51,330 bases of DNA from Propionibacterium acidifaciens DSM 21887 (GCF_000426605.1 NZ_AUFR01000021.1:1-51330), one strand, 5' to 3'. Positions 32,756 to 43,075 are shown, numbered from the stretch's first letter. Numbers and translations: made by a program. The notes: generated by a model not told the origin, from the letters alone.

Positions 32756-34369
32756 TCAGAGCGCGTGCGGGGCGGTCGACCCGTACCCCTTGACCAGCCC
32801 GTAGAGGAAGGCCTCGACGAGGGCCTCCCAGCTGGCCTCGATGACGTTCTCGCCGACGCCGACGGTCGTCCAGGTGAGGCCCCCGCAGGCGGTGTCGATG
32901 CGCGCGCGCACCGTGGCGTCGGTGCCCCGCACCGCCCCGAGCAGGCGCACCCGGTAGTCGACGAGCTCGTAGGAGCGCACCTGCGGGTAGACGCCGCCGA
33001 GCGCGCGACGCAGCGCCTGGTCGAGGGCGTTGACCGGGCCGCTCCCCTCCCCCGCGCAGACCCGGTAGCTGCCGTCGGCGAGGAGCCTCACGACCGCCTC
33101 GGTGGGCGCCTCGGCGTCCGGGTCGTCGCCCTGCTGCTCGGTGAGGACCCACCAGCCCACGACGGTGAAGGGGCGCGCGGCGAGCTCCCCTCGCATCCGC
33201 TTGACGAGCAGCTCGAAGCTGGCGTCGGCGGCCTCGTAGGCGTAGCCGCGGGCCTCGCGCTCGCGCACGGCCTCGGCCACCTCCCCGGCGGTGGCCCGGT
33301 CGGCCAGGTCGAGGCCGAGCTGGGCCCCCTTGACCTGGATGTTGGCGCGTCCGGCCATGTCGGAGATGAGCATGCGCATGTCGTTGCCCACGCTGCGGGG
33401 GTCGACGTGCTGGTAGAGGTCGTTGTTGACCTTGACGGCGGCGGCGCGCAGGCCGCCCCGGTGGGCGAAGGCGGACTCGCCCACGTAGGGCTGGCGCGGG
33501 GCGACCGGCTGGGCGGTGATCTCACCGATGGCGCGCGCCGCATGGGTGAGCCCGCTCAGCTGCTCGGACGTGACGACCGGCCAGCCGTACTTGAGCTGCA
33601 GGTCGGGGATGAGGGTCGTCAGATCGGTGCTGCCGGCGCGCTCCCCGTAGCCGTTGACGGCGCCCTGGACGTGCACGGCGCCGGCGCCGAGGGCCGCCAA
33701 CGAGTTCGCGACGGCGCAGCCGCTGTCGTTGTGGCACTGCACGCCAAGGTCGACGCCGAGGGATGCGGCGCCGGAGATCGCGTCGCCGATCCAGTCGGGC
33801 AGCATGCCGCCGTTCGTGTCGCACAGGACGACGGTGCGGGCGCCCGCCTCGGCCGCGGTGCGCACGACCTCGAGGGCGTACGCGGGATTGCGGACGAACC
33901 CGTCGAAGTAGTGCTCGGCGTCGACGATGACCCTCCTGCCCTCGGCGACGAGGTGGCGGACCGTCTGCGAGAGCATCATGAGGTTCTCGTCGAGGCTGGT
34001 GCGCAGCACCTGGCTCACGTGCAGGTCGTGGGCCGGCGCCGCGACGGTCACGAAGCGCGTCCCGGCCTCGCGCAGCGCCGCCACCTGCGGGTCGTCCGCC
34101 GCCGCGGCGCCCGGGCGGCGGATCGGGCCGAAGGCGACGAGGCTGGCGCTGCGCAGCGGCACGTGGGCGGCCTGCGCGAAGAACTCCTTGTCGAGAGGGG
34201 TCGCGCCGGGCGAACCGCCCTCGATGAAACCGACCCCCAGGGAGTCGATCTGACCGAGCATGCGGATCCTGTCGTGCACCGTGAGCGAGATGCCGGTCTG
34301 CCGGGCCCCGTCGCGCAGGGTGGTGTCGTACAGCTCCAGCGCGTCGGGGCGCAGCGGGATCATCGTCAT
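32756..34369 (-). CDS. cimA: Citramalate synthase
   Basis: CimA condenses pyruvate and acetyl-CoA to citramalate, giving 2-oxobutyrate for isoleucine without threonine. The 537-residue protein starts with the DRE-TIM motif LYDTTLRDGARQTG and has HNDSGCAVANSLAAL with the metal-binding histidine and VNGYGERAGSTDL. The C-terminal LeuA allosteric domain begins near residue 395. Length and the GxGSTDL context fit CimA better than 2-isopropylmalate or homocitrate synthase. The products can be processed by LeuCD, LeuB and IlvE encoded nearby. It follows ilvE by 48 bp. Confidence 0.93.
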   Translation of the reverse strand: MTMIPLRPDALELYDTTLRDGARQTGISLTVHDRIRMLGQIDSLGVGFIEGGSPGATPLDKEFFAQAAHVPLRSASLVAFGPIRRPGAAAADDPQVAALREAGTRFVTVAAPAHDLHVSQVLRTSLDENLMMLSQTVRHLVAEGRRVIVDAEHYFDGFVRNPAYALEVVRTAAEAGARTVVLCDTNGGMLPDWIGDAISGAASLGVDLGVQCHNDSGCAVANSLAALGAGAVHVQGAVNGYGERAGSTDLTTLIPDLQLKYGWPVVTSEQLSGLTHAARAIGEITAQPVAPRQPYVGESAFAHRGGLRAAAVKVNNDLYQHVDPRSVGNDMRMLISDMAGRANIQVKGAQLGLDLADRATAGEVAEAVREREARGYAYEAADASFELLVKRMRGELAARPFTVVGWWVLTEQQGDDPDAEAPTEAVVRLLADGSYRVCAGEGSGPVNALDQALRRALGGVYPQVRSYELVDYRVRLLGAVRGTDATVRARIDTACGGLTWTTVGVGENVIEASWEALVEAFLYGLVKGYGSTAPHAL

Positions 34370-34417
34370 GGCAGCTCGCTCATCGGGGCGGGGAGGGGGA
34401 AGGGCGTCGGGGTGCGC

Positions 34418-35503
34418 TCAGCGGACCCGCTGGGTCCAGCCGCGGGTGTCGTCGACCCGGCCGTACTGGATGTCGAGGAGCATGGTGCGCAGGGCGATCG
34501 TCCTGCCGCCGTCGGCGGGGACGGGCACCTCGTGGCGGCCCTCCTCGTTGGTGAGGGTGCCGATGGGCGTGATGACCGCCGCGGTGCCGCAGGCGAACAT
34601 CTCGGTGATGGTGCCGTCGACGAGACCGGCGTAGACCTCGGCGATGTCGATGGGCCGCTCGACCGGTTCGAGGCCGGCCTCGGGGGCCAGGGCGAGAAGG
34701 GAGTCGCGGGTGACGCCGGGCAGGATGTTGCCGTTGAGCGGCGGGGTGAGCAGCTCGCCGGCCCTCGTCACGACGCAGACGTTCATGCCGCCCAGTTCCT
34801 CGAGCCAGCGGTGCTCGGCGTTGTCGACGAACATGACCTGGTTGCAGCCCCTGTCGCGGGCCAGCTCCTGGGGCAGGAGGCTGGCGGCGTAGTTGCCGCC
34901 GCACTTCGCCTCGCCGGTGCCTCCGTTGGCGACACGGCTGTAATGCGACTCGACCCAGATGTCGACCGGGGCGACGCCGCCGGAGAAGTAGGCGCCGACC
35001 GGGGAGGCGATGACCGCGTAGCGCACGCCCCGGGCCGGCCGGACCCCCAGGAAGGGCTCGCTCGCGACGGAGAAGGGGCGCAGGTAGAGGCTCTGCTCGT
35101 CGCCGGTGGGCACCCAGCGGGCATCGACGGAGACGAGCTCGCGCACGGAGTTCACGAAGTCCTCGACGGGGAGCTCGGGCAGCGCCAGGCGCGTGCACGA
35201 GTTGGCGAAGCGCCGGGCGTTGCGCTCGGGACGGAACAGCCAGACCGTGCCGTCGGCGCGGTGGTAGGCCTTGAGGCCCTCGAAGACCTCCTGGGCGTAG
35301 TGGAGGACGGCGCCGGCCGGCGACAGCACGTAGTCGGCGAAGGGCTCGATCCGGGCGTCGACCCAGCCCCTCTCGGAGTCCCAGTCGATGGCGGCCATGT
35401 GGTCGGTGAAGTGGACGCCGAACCCGGGATCCTCGTTGATCCTCGCGATGTCCTGCTCGCTCGTGGGAGCGGCCTTGAGCCGGGTGCTGAACGTGAGTGC
35501 CAT
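34418..35503 (-). CDS. ilvE: Branched-chain amino acid aminotransferase
   Basis: IlvE carries out the last step of leucine, isoleucine and valine synthesis. The 361-residue class IV PLP enzyme shows the Schiff-base lysine K200 (TGEAKCGGNYAAS), the EVFEGLKAY segment and the ITEMFACGTAAVITPIG signature. It is divergent from leuB (205-bp gap) and heads the ilvE-cimA-fah operon. TAGTCT ends 6 nt before the ATG. Confidence 0.96.
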   Translation of the reverse strand: MALTFSTRLKAAPTSEQDIARINEDPGFGVHFTDHMAAIDWDSERGWVDARIEPFADYVLSPAGAVLHYAQEVFEGLKAYHRADGTVWLFRPERNARRFANSCTRLALPELPVEDFVNSVRELVSVDARWVPTGDEQSLYLRPFSVASEPFLGVRPARGVRYAVIASPVGAYFSGGVAPVDIWVESHYSRVANGGTGEAKCGGNYAASLLPQELARDRGCNQVMFVDNAEHRWLEELGGMNVCVVTRAGELLTPPLNGNILPGVTRDSLLALAPEAGLEPVERPIDIAEVYAGLVDGTITEMFACGTAAVITPIGTLTNEEGRHEVPVPADGGRTIALRTMLLDIQYGRVDDTRGWTQRVR

Positions 35504-35509
35504 GCCAGC

Positions 35510-35515
35510 AGACTA
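35510..35515 (-). promoter_or_regulatory. ilvE -10 box, leaderless start
   Basis: On the minus strand TAGTCT ends 6 nt before the ilvE ATG. The hexamer is the same as at iclR. There is no ribosome binding site. Confidence 0.55.
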
Positions 35516-35695
35516 GCCCGCGCCGGGGCGGGCCCCGCCGCCGGTTCATCTGACGGCTGCCGGAACGGCGGGCCCCCGACGGCCGCCTCGGCGGATCCGC
35601 CCGGGCGTGATCGCCCCGATCCTGCGGGGGCGGACGCGGGACCGGCGACCGGGGCGGCGGATGAGACCGGCGCCGCCGCGGGGGACGCCGGCCCC

Positions 35696-35701
35696 TAGTG
35701 T
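35696..35701 (+). promoter_or_regulatory. leuB -10 box, leaderless start
   Basis: TAGTGT ends 7 nt before the leuB ATG. There is no ribosome binding site. Confidence 0.5.
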
Positions 35702-35708
35702 TGGGCCC

Positions 35709-36767
35709 ATGACGTCCGATCGTGCATCCATCGCGGTGATCCCCGGTGACGGCATCGGCCCCGAGGTCGTCGAGCAGGCCCTCGCGGTGCTCACCGCCGC
35801 CTGCGGCGAGCAGGCCTTCGAGTTCACCCACTACGACCTGGGCGCCCGGCACTGGCTCGAGACCGGCGAGGTCCTCGACGACGACACGCTGGCCCGGCTC
35901 GCCCGGCACGACGCGATCGTCCTCGGGGCCGTCGGCGCCGCCCCCGGCTCGGCGCAGGTGCCCTCGGGCCTGCTCGAACGCGGCCTGCTGCTGCGGCTGC
36001 GCTTCGCCTTCGACCAGGACGTCAACCTGCGGCCCTCGCGCCTGTATCCGGGGGTGCCCAGCCCCCTGGCCCCGGCCGTGCTCGACAGGGGCCCGATCGA
36101 CTTCGTCGTCGTCCGCGAGGGCACCGAGGGCCTGTACGCCGGTAACGGCGGCGCTCTGCGCCGCGGGACCCCTCACGAGGTGGCCACCGAGGTCAGCGTC
36201 AACACGGCCTTCGGCGTCGAGCGCGTCGTGCGCTACGCCTTCGAGCTGGCCGCCACGCGCCGCGGCCGGGTCACGCTCGTGCACAAGCACAACGTGCTGG
36301 TCAACGCCGGCGGTCTGTGGCGGCGCATCGTCGACGAGGTGGCCGCGGACCACCCGGGCGTCGAGCACGACTACCTCCACGTGGACGCCGCGACGATCAT
36401 GCTCGTCACCGACCCCCAGCGCTTCGACGTCATCGTCACCGACAATCTGTTCGGCGACATCCTCACCGACGAGGCGGGGGCGATCACCGGCGGCATCGGG
36501 CTGGCCCCCAGCGCCAACATCAACACGGCCGGGCGCTTCCCCTCGATGTTCGAGCCCGTGCACGGCTCGGCGCCCGACATCGCCGGCCGGGGCGTCGCCG
36601 ACCCGACCGCGGCCATCAGCTCGATGGCGCTGCTGCTGCGCCACCTGGGCCGGGGCGCGGACGCCGACCGCGTCGATGCGGCCGTCAGCGCCGACATCGA
36701 GTCGAACCGCGGTACGGCGCGCTCCACCGGGCAGATCGGCGGGGCCATCGCCGCCGCGCTGCGGTGA
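35709..36767 (+). CDS. leuB: 3-isopropylmalate dehydrogenase
   Basis: LeuB oxidatively decarboxylates 3-isopropylmalate (and methylmalate in the citramalate route). The 352-residue protein has [11 protein letters not shown] at the start, the substrate region [31 protein letters not shown], and the metal/NAD segment [20 protein letters not shown] with [12 protein letters not shown]. It is the short actinobacterial type. I take the ATG at 35709, since the upstream in-frame extension is intergenic and a -10 box sits directly before this ATG. menF follows after 42 bp. Confidence 0.97.
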   Translation: MTSDRASIAVIPGDGIGPEVVEQALAVLTAACGEQAFEFTHYDLGARHWLETGEVLDDDTLARLARHDAIVLGAVGAAPGSAQVPSGLLERGLLLRLRFAFDQDVNLRPSRLYPGVPSPLAPAVLDRGPIDFVVVREGTEGLYAGNGGALRRGTPHEVATEVSVNTAFGVERVVRYAFELAATRRGRVTLVHKHNVLVNAGGLWRRIVDEVAADHPGVEHDYLHVDAATIMLVTDPQRFDVIVTDNLFGDILTDEAGAITGGIGLAPSANINTAGRFPSMFEPVHGSAPDIAGRGVADPTAAISSMALLLRHLGRGADADRVDAAVSADIESNRGTARSTGQIGGAIAAALR

Positions 36768-36795
36768 CCCGGCGCACGGCCCGGCGCGGGTTCTC

Positions 36796-36801
36796 TAGAC
36801 T
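36796..36801 (+). promoter_or_regulatory. menF -10 box, leaderless start
   Basis: TAGACT ends 8 nt before the menF GTG. There is no ribosome binding site. Confidence 0.5.
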
Positions 36802-36809
36802 CGACTGGC

Positions 36810-38081
36810 GTGAAGGACGTGGCCCCCGACAGCACGCTGACGCCCCGCCTCGCCGCCGCGTCCGACGACTGGGCCGGGCTCGACAGCGCGCAGTGGCTGG
36901 GCGCGGCGCTCGACCTCGTGCCCGACGACGTCGAGCGCCCCTGGGCCTGGGTCGCGCCGAACGGCGGACCAGCCGTGCTCGGCTGGGGCGAGACCGCGCG
37001 CTTCGGGGCCTCGGGGGCCGGCCCCGTCGCCTCGGCCTGGCGGCGCTTCCGCGACTGGGCCCGCGGGCACTGGAACGGCGCCGACGATCCGACGGCCCCC
37101 GGGGCCCAGGGGCCCGTCGCCCTCGGGTCCTTCCCGTTCGACCCGTCCGAGGCCGGCTCGTTCGTCGTGCCGGGGGTGACGCTGACGCGCGCCGCCGCCG
37201 GCGCCCCGACGAGGATCATCGCCGCCGACGGCGCGCCGGAGCCGTCGCCCCGCGGACGCGGACGACGCGCCCGGCCGCGCCTGACGATCAGCGCCGCACC
37301 GGGCGCCGAGCGGGCCTGGGTGCGGGCCGTCGACGCGCTCCGGGCCGTCCTGGCCGATCCGGAGCGCGTCGAGGAGAAGGTCGTCCTCGCCCGGGCCGTC
37401 GACGCGCGCGCCGACCGGCCGCTCGACCAGACGGGCGTGCTCGACCGGCTCGCACGGCGCTTCACCGGCTGCTGGGTCTACGCGGACGACGGTCTGGTGG
37501 GCGCCACCCCCGAGCTGCTCGTCGACGTGCACGAGGGGGTCTTCCGCTGCCGGATCCTGGCCGGCACCCGCAAGCCCGGGTGGGCCCGGGAGCTGCTCAC
37601 CGACCCGAAGGAGCAGCACGAGCACGCCCTGGCCGTCGCCTCGGTGACGGCCCACCTGGAGCGGGCCGGGCTGAGCGAGCCGCGACTGCGCGGTCCCTAC
37701 CTCCTGGAGCTGCCCAATGTGGCACACCTGGCCACCGACATCACGGCCCGGGTGGGCCCGGGGCGCAGCGCGGCCGATGTCGCGGACGTCCTCTACCCCA
37801 CCGCCGCGATCTGCGGCACCCCGCGCGTCGAGGCGTTCGCCCGGATCATGACCGTCGAGCACCTCGACCGCGGACGCTTCTCGGGCCCGGTCGGCTGGAT
37901 GGGCGCCGACGGCTCCGGCCAGTGGGGCCTGGCCCTGCGCTGCGCCCAGTTCTCCCCGGGGTCCCGGCGGGCCCGGCTCTTCGCCGGCGCCGGCATCCTG
38001 CCCGACTCCCGCGCCGAGCTGGAGTGGGACGAGACGGACTCGAAGATGGCGCCGATGCGGCGGGCGCTGGCCCACGGGTGA
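36810..38081 (+). CDS. menF: Isochorismate synthase
   Basis: MenF converts chorismate to isochorismate, the entry to menaquinone synthesis. The 423-residue chorismate-binding enzyme shows the general-base lysine in EEKVVLARAVD, the GTRKPG segment, TDPKEQHEH with the acid glutamate, the CGTPRVEAF motif and the C-terminal GAGILPDSRAELEWDETDSKM. Because menD and menC are next door and no siderophore genes are present, the menaquinone role is preferred over EntC. The GTG start is supported by the -10 box. Confidence 0.93.
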   Translation: MKDVAPDSTLTPRLAAASDDWAGLDSAQWLGAALDLVPDDVERPWAWVAPNGGPAVLGWGETARFGASGAGPVASAWRRFRDWARGHWNGADDPTAPGAQGPVALGSFPFDPSEAGSFVVPGVTLTRAAAGAPTRIIAADGAPEPSPRGRGRRARPRLTISAAPGAERAWVRAVDALRAVLADPERVEEKVVLARAVDARADRPLDQTGVLDRLARRFTGCWVYADDGLVGATPELLVDVHEGVFRCRILAGTRKPGWARELLTDPKEQHEHALAVASVTAHLERAGLSEPRLRGPYLLELPNVAHLATDITARVGPGRSAADVADVLYPTAAICGTPRVEAFARIMTVEHLDRGRFSGPVGWMGADGSGQWGLALRCAQFSPGSRRARLFAGAGILPDSRAELEWDETDSKMAPMRRALAHG

Positions 38082-38086
38082 GGCCG

Positions 38087-38101
38087 CGGGGCCGGGCCCC
38101 G
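38087..38101. terminator. Small hairpin between menF and menD
   Basis: CGGGGC-CGG-GCCCCG (38087-38092 with 38096-38101) fills most of the 20-bp convergent gap, directly next to the menD stop codon. A bidirectional terminator is possible but unproven. Confidence 0.35.
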
Positions 38102-39730
38102 TCAGCCCAGCAGCGGCACCTCGACGAGGGAGCAGCCGCGGACGGGCTCGGCCAGCAGCCGCGCGAGCTCCACGGCGCCGTCGACCACCCGGTGCACGGC
38201 CCCCACGGCGGCCGCCAGCGCGCCGAGGTCGACGACCTGGGGCGTGGTGAACCAGCGGGCGAACATGGCCGGCTCGGCCGTGCGGGCGTGCTCGAGCCGG
38301 GAGAAGATCGCCCCGCCCTCGTCGTCGAGCACGAGGGCCTGCACGTCGGGCGCGGTCTCGTGGACCCCGTGCAGCAGGCCGAGCCCGTCGTGGACGGCGG
38401 TGAGGTCGCCCACGACGGCCCGCACCGGCCCGCCCAGCCCGATGCCGACCCCCACCGCGGTGGCGAGGGTGCCGTCGATACCGGCCAGCCCCCTGTTCGA
38501 GACGACGGCCGGGGCCCGGTCCGCCGGGCGGGCGCAGCGATCGAAGGAGCGGATGACGTCGGAGGCGCCGATCACCAGGGCCGGGGCCCCCGGCGCGCAG
38601 TGCGCGTCCCAGACGGCGGAGGCCACCGCATCCTTGCGGCCCGTCGCATCGCGGGGCCCGCGGACGCCGCGCCGGCCGGCGTCGGCCTCGCGCCAGGCCC
38701 GCAGCCAGCCGCCGGCCGGGCGCCGAACCGCCTCGACGGGCCCGGGCACCACCCGGGCGAGACCGGCGACGTCGGTCCAGCGCGAGCCGTCCGCGACGGC
38801 GACGATCCGGACGTCCGGGCGGGCCAGCAGCCGTGAGACGGGCCGCGACAGGGTCGGGTGGCCCAGCACGAGGACGGCCTCGATCCGTTCGGCCGGCCCT
38901 CCGTCCAGCAGCCGCTGGTAGTCGCACAGGGCGTTCGGGCCGAAGCGGGCGCCCGAGCCGGGCTCGGCGAGCAGGGGCCAGCCGCCCGCCCGGGCGAGCG
39001 CCTCGGCCCGGGGCCCGGCGCCGTCGCCGGCGACGACGACGGTGCGCTCGGGAAGGTCCAGGGGCGCGGGCGCGGGCTCCCGGCACTCGCCCGTGCGGGG
39101 CCGCGGACGGGCACCGGGCCGCCACGGCGAGCCGGGCACGAGCGGCTCGCGCAGCCCCACGTTGAGCTGGACCGGGCCCGGGTCGCCGCTCAGCGCGCCG
39201 CGGGCCAGCGTCAGCGCGCGGCTCACCGCGGCGTCGAGACGCTCGTCGGGGGGGAAGCCAGCGGGGATGTCGACGGCGTCGCGCACGGTGCGCCCGAAGA
39301 TGCCGCTCTGCCGGGTCACCTGGTTCGCCCCGGTGCCCCACATCTCGTGCGGCCGGTCGGCGCTCACGACGACGAGCGGCGTCCCCGAGGCGTCCGCCTC
39401 GGCGACGGCCGGGTGCAGGTTCGCGACCGCCGTGCCGGAGGTCGTGACCACGGCGACGGGCTCGCAGCGTCCCTCCAGCCGGGCCGCCTTGGCGATGCCC
39501 AAGGCGATGAACGCGGCGTCGCGCTCGTCCAGATGGACGCGCGCGTCGAGCCAGCCGGCCCGCTCCGCGGCGTCGAGCGCGTAGGCGAGGGGCGCGTCGC
39601 GCGATCCCGGGCAGTGGACGACGTGCCGGACCCCGGCCGCGACGAGGGCGCCCACGAGGCGCCGCGCGAGAAGGGTGGACTCGTTCTCGTCGGGCGCGCC
39701 CGGGGCGGCCGCTGCCCGCGCGGCGCTCAC
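38102..39730 (-). CDS. menD: SEPHCHC synthase MenD (2-oxoglutarate decarboxylase-type, ThDP dependent)
   Basis: MenD joins isochorismate and 2-oxoglutarate with thiamine diphosphate, giving SEPHCHC. The 542-residue protein has [14 protein letters not shown] near the N-terminus, [13 protein letters not shown] with the ThDP glutamate, [24 protein letters not shown], and the C-terminal [15 protein letters not shown], where the ThDP Mg-binding site lies. The GTG start overlaps the menC stop (GTGA), so the two are translationally coupled. It converges on menF. Confidence 0.94.
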   Translation of the reverse strand: MSAARAAAAPGAPDENESTLLARRLVGALVAAGVRHVVHCPGSRDAPLAYALDAAERAGWLDARVHLDERDAAFIALGIAKAARLEGRCEPVAVVTTSGTAVANLHPAVAEADASGTPLVVVSADRPHEMWGTGANQVTRQSGIFGRTVRDAVDIPAGFPPDERLDAAVSRALTLARGALSGDPGPVQLNVGLREPLVPGSPWRPGARPRPRTGECREPAPAPLDLPERTVVVAGDGAGPRAEALARAGGWPLLAEPGSGARFGPNALCDYQRLLDGGPAERIEAVLVLGHPTLSRPVSRLLARPDVRIVAVADGSRWTDVAGLARVVPGPVEAVRRPAGGWLRAWREADAGRRGVRGPRDATGRKDAVASAVWDAHCAPGAPALVIGASDVIRSFDRCARPADRAPAVVSNRGLAGIDGTLATAVGVGIGLGGPVRAVVGDLTAVHDGLGLLHGVHETAPDVQALVLDDEGGAIFSRLEHARTAEPAMFARWFTTPQVVDLGALAAAVGAVHRVVDGAVELARLLAEPVRGCSLVEVPLLG

Positions 39731-40737
39731 CGCAGCCTCCCGCACATCGCGTCGAGGCGCTCGGCCCACCGCGCGGCGAGGCCGCCGGGCAGCGCCTCGG
39801 CCGGGCCGACGGGCTCGTCGACCGAGGCCCGCACGACCGGGATCGCGCCGTCGGCGGGGAGGAGCGGGTGCGCGGTGACGTCGCCGTCGAGCAGTTCGAC
39901 GGTCGCCAGACCGCAGGCGTGGTCGAGGGACGGCAGGGCGCCGGCGAGCTGCGCGGCGACCGAGATGCCGACGGAGCTGTCGAGGGCCGAGGAGACCACG
40001 GCGGCCAGCCCGGACCGCTCGACGACGTCGAGGGCGCGCAGCACGCCGCCGAGCGGTTGGGCCTTGACGACGACGACGTCGGCCGCCCCGGCCCGGGCGA
40101 CGGCCAGCGGGTCCTCGGCCCTGCGCACCGACTCGTCGGCGGCGATCGGCACGCCCACCCGGGCGCGCACGGCGGCCAGCTCGGCCACGCCCGGGCAGGG
40201 CTGCTCGACGTACTCGAGGCCACCGGCCGCGGCGTCGAGCTCGGCGATGGCGGTCACCGCCTCCTCGACGCCCCAGGCGGCGTTCGCGTCGACCCGGATG
40301 CGACCGCCGGCGCCCAGCGCCGCGCGGACCGCCTCGACGCGGGCGCAGTCCTCGGCGATCCCACTGCGGGGATCGGCGACCTTCACCTTGGCGGTCGTGC
40401 AGCCGCCCGAGGCGGCGACGAGGGCGGCGGCGTCCGCCGGGCCGACGACGGGGATCGTCACGTTGACCGGCACCCGTGCGCGCCGCGGGGCGGGCAGGAC
40501 CGCCGTGGCCGCCTCGATGCCGGCGCGCAGCCAGGCGGCGGACTCGGCGGGCCCGTAGTCCCAGAACGGGGAGCACTCGCCCCAGCCGGCCGGGCCGTGC
40601 AGGAGAAGGCCGTCGCGCACGTCGATGCGACGGAAGCGGTGCCGCAGCGGCGCCCTGAAGACGAGCAGCTCGTCGACGCCCGCGCGCTCCAGCACCGGTG
40701 GGACGCGCAACCGGCCCAGTTCCATTCGTCCGCTCAC
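39727..40737 (-). CDS. menC: o-succinylbenzoate synthase
   Basis: MenC dehydrates SHCHC to o-succinylbenzoate. The 336-residue enolase-superfamily protein has the catalytic lysine pair K117/K119 (AKVKV), metal ligands D150 (RVDAN), E178 (VEQP) and D201 (ADES), and K225 (VVKAQP). The GTG start at 40737 is supported by TAGCAT 6 nt upstream. An internal ATG four codons later is an alternative. malQ ends 31 bp upstream, and menD follows with a 4-bp overlap. Confidence 0.94.
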   Translation of the reverse strand: MSGRMELGRLRVPPVLERAGVDELLVFRAPLRHRFRRIDVRDGLLLHGPAGWGECSPFWDYGPAESAAWLRAGIEAATAVLPAPRRARVPVNVTIPVVGPADAAALVAASGGCTTAKVKVADPRSGIAEDCARVEAVRAALGAGGRIRVDANAAWGVEEAVTAIAELDAAAGGLEYVEQPCPGVAELAAVRARVGVPIAADESVRRAEDPLAVARAGAADVVVVKAQPLGGVLRALDVVERSGLAAVVSSALDSSVGISVAAQLAGALPSLDHACGLATVELLDGDVTAHPLLPADGAIPVVRASVDEPVGPAEALPGGLAARWAERLDAMCGRLR

Positions 40738-40743
40738 GGGATC

Positions 40744-40749
40744 ATGCTA
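40744..40749 (-). promoter_or_regulatory. menC -10 box, leaderless start
   Basis: On the minus strand TAGCAT ends 6 nt before the menC GTG, inside the 31-bp gap after malQ. There is no ribosome binding site. Confidence 0.5.
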
Positions 40750-40768
40750 GTGGTCGGCCCGCGACGGC

Positions 40769-43069
40769 TCACCGCCCGCGCCTGCGGCGCCGGCCGCCCC
40801 GCCGCGAGCCGGACGAGGAGGAGGGCGGACGCCTCTTCGCCGTCCACGGCCGCGCGCCGGCGCGCCCCGCGGCCCCGGACCCGGAGCCGCGCCGCCCCAC
40901 GGGGCGCGACTCGACGAGCGGGTCGCGGGCCCACGGCGCCGGCGCCCGGGCGAACCCGTTGAGCACGGCGGCCAGGCGCATCGGGCGCTCCATGGCGTAG
41001 AGCTCCTCGAGCAGCAGCGGCCGCCCGTCGGGCCCTCCCAGCGGCACGCGCCAGTTCGGGTACTCGTCGGTCGTGCCGGGCTGGTTCTGGATGCGCTGCT
41101 CCCCCACCGCGTCGACGAGCGTGACGTTGAGCACCCTGCTCGGGGTGCGGGTGAGCATGCGGTACAGGCCGAGCACCTTGGCCTCGGTCTCGTCGGCCAC
41201 GGACCCGTCGAGGGCCCCGGCGTCGCGCAGATAGGACATCCAGCGCTCCTGCTCCTCGTCGGCCGCCCGCTCCTCGGCCTCGAGCGACTCGGTGAGCAGA
41301 CCCAGTTCGTGGCGCAGCCTCACGTGCGACTTGTCGAGGTAGCCCGCCGTCGGCGGCAGGTCATGGGTGTTGACCGAGGCCATCGTGTACTCGCGCCAGG
41401 ACTCCATGGCCCGGGGCAGGCCGTTCTCCTCCTCGAACCACAGCACCGAGGTGCCGAGGATGCCGCGGCCCGCGAGGTACTCGCGCACCCAGGGCTCGAC
41501 GGTGCCCAGGTCCTCGCCGATGACCATGGCCTGGGCGCGGTAGGCCTCGAGAGCGATGATACCGATGAGGGCCTCGTGGTCGTAGCGCACGTAGGTTCCC
41601 TCGCGGGGGCCGCAGCCGGCGGGCACCCACCACAGGCGGAACATGCCGATGATGTGGTCCATGCGCATGCCGCCGGCGTGGCGCAGGCAGTTGCGCACCA
41701 TCGTGCGGAAGGGCGCGTAGGCGAGGTCCTCGAGGCGGTCGGGGCGCCACGGCGGCTGCCCCCAGTCCTGGCCGAGCTGGTTGTAGGCGTCCGGCGGGGC
41801 CCCCACCGACACGCCCTCGGCGTAGACGTCCCGCATCATCCAGGCGTCCGCGCCGGCCGCGCTGACGCCCACCGCCATGTCGGTGATGATGCCCACCGAC
41901 ATGCCCGCGTCGAGCGCCGTCTGCTGGGCCCGGCCGGCCTGCACCGAGGCGATCCACTGCATCCAGCACTGGAAGTCGACCTCGTCGGCGTGCTCGGCGC
42001 GGAAGGCGTCCACCTGCGGCGACGTCGGTCGCTGGTACTCGGCCGGCCACAGGCGCCAGTCCCGCCCGAGCTCCTGGGTGAGCGCCGCCCAGATGGCGTA
42101 GTCGCGCAGCATGCGGCCCTCGCGGCGGCGGTAGGCCTCGAACATCATCTGCCGGTGGTCGTCGCGCCCGGCCGCCCAGATGATGCGCAGGACGCGGCGC
42201 TTGAGCGACCAACAGATGCCGCGCTCGATGCGCTCGGCGCCCCTCAGGCGCCCGGCGAGTTCCGCCTTGGCGTCCTCGACCCGGGTGCGATCGGTCTCGT
42301 CGAGCAGGGCGTACTCGGCGACCGCCTCGGGGCGGATGTACATCGGGTTGACGAACAGCCTGCTCGTCGGGAGATAGGGGCTGGGTTCCAGCGGCTCGAC
42401 CGGCTCGGCCGCGTGCACCGGGTTGGTGAGGACGTAGTCGGCGTACTGCTGCGAGGCCGACCAGCCGGCCAGCGCGCCGAGGTCGTAGAAGTCGCCGATG
42501 CCCCACGAGTCGGCCGAGCGCACCGAGTAGAGCTGCACGGCGTAACCCCAGACGCGCCGGTCCCCCATGGAGCGGGGGAAGCCGAGGAAGGGCGGCGAGA
42601 CGACGAGCGTCGTCTCCGCCCGCAGCTCGTCGGAGACCAGCTGGATGCGGTGGTAGCCCAGCGGCAGGTCGGCCGGCAGCTCGAAGCTCGCCTCGCCCAC
42701 CATGCGCCCGTCGACGAGGCGCGCCGGTTCCCAGTTGTCGATCTGGGTCAGCTCGCGCAGCCGGCCGTCCTCGAGACGCACGCGGAGCCGGGCGGGACGG
42801 CCGTCCTCGACGTGCACGTCGACGCGCGAGGCGCCGCCCGCGCGCATGACGACGACCGGCGGCAGCGCGCGGCGCCACGGTCTGTCGGCCTGGACCCGGA
42901 CCGCCTCGGCGGCGGCCTGCGGCGTCGCGGCGTCGACGCCGAGCGCCGCGAGCACCCTCACGACCGTCTCGCGGGTGACGTCGACGCGGTTGCCCTTCCA
43001 GTCCCAGAACTCGGTGGAGATGCCGAAGAGCTCGGCAAGACGATTCAACGCAGGGTCGCTCAGGGCCAT
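40769..43069 (-). CDS. malQ: 4-alpha-glucanotransferase (amylomaltase)
   Basis: MalQ moves glucan segments between maltodextrins (glycoside hydrolase family 77). The 766-residue protein has an N-terminal domain of about 200 residues, as in other actinobacterial MalQ, and then the barrel. The catalytic aspartate is in GMRMDHIIG (near 471), the acid/base glutamate in VIGEDLGTVEPW (near 519) and the transition-state aspartate in NTHDLPPTAG (near 570). The last 45 residues form an unusual Arg/Ser/Gly-rich basic tail outside the family's usual end. No glycogen or maltose genes are adjacent. TAGGGT ends 6 nt before the ATG. Confidence 0.95.
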   Translation of the reverse strand: MALSDPALNRLAELFGISTEFWDWKGNRVDVTRETVVRVLAALGVDAATPQAAAEAVRVQADRPWRRALPPVVVMRAGGASRVDVHVEDGRPARLRVRLEDGRLRELTQIDNWEPARLVDGRMVGEASFELPADLPLGYHRIQLVSDELRAETTLVVSPPFLGFPRSMGDRRVWGYAVQLYSVRSADSWGIGDFYDLGALAGWSASQQYADYVLTNPVHAAEPVEPLEPSPYLPTSRLFVNPMYIRPEAVAEYALLDETDRTRVEDAKAELAGRLRGAERIERGICWSLKRRVLRIIWAAGRDDHRQMMFEAYRRREGRMLRDYAIWAALTQELGRDWRLWPAEYQRPTSPQVDAFRAEHADEVDFQCWMQWIASVQAGRAQQTALDAGMSVGIITDMAVGVSAAGADAWMMRDVYAEGVSVGAPPDAYNQLGQDWGQPPWRPDRLEDLAYAPFRTMVRNCLRHAGGMRMDHIIGMFRLWWVPAGCGPREGTYVRYDHEALIGIIALEAYRAQAMVIGEDLGTVEPWVREYLAGRGILGTSVLWFEEENGLPRAMESWREYTMASVNTHDLPPTAGYLDKSHVRLRHELGLLTESLEAEERAADEEQERWMSYLRDAGALDGSVADETEAKVLGLYRMLTRTPSRVLNVTLVDAVGEQRIQNQPGTTDEYPNWRVPLGGPDGRPLLLEELYAMERPMRLAAVLNGFARAPAPWARDPLVESRPVGRRGSGSGAAGRAGARPWTAKRRPPSSSSGSRRGGRRRRRGR

Positions 43070-43075
43070 GGGGCC

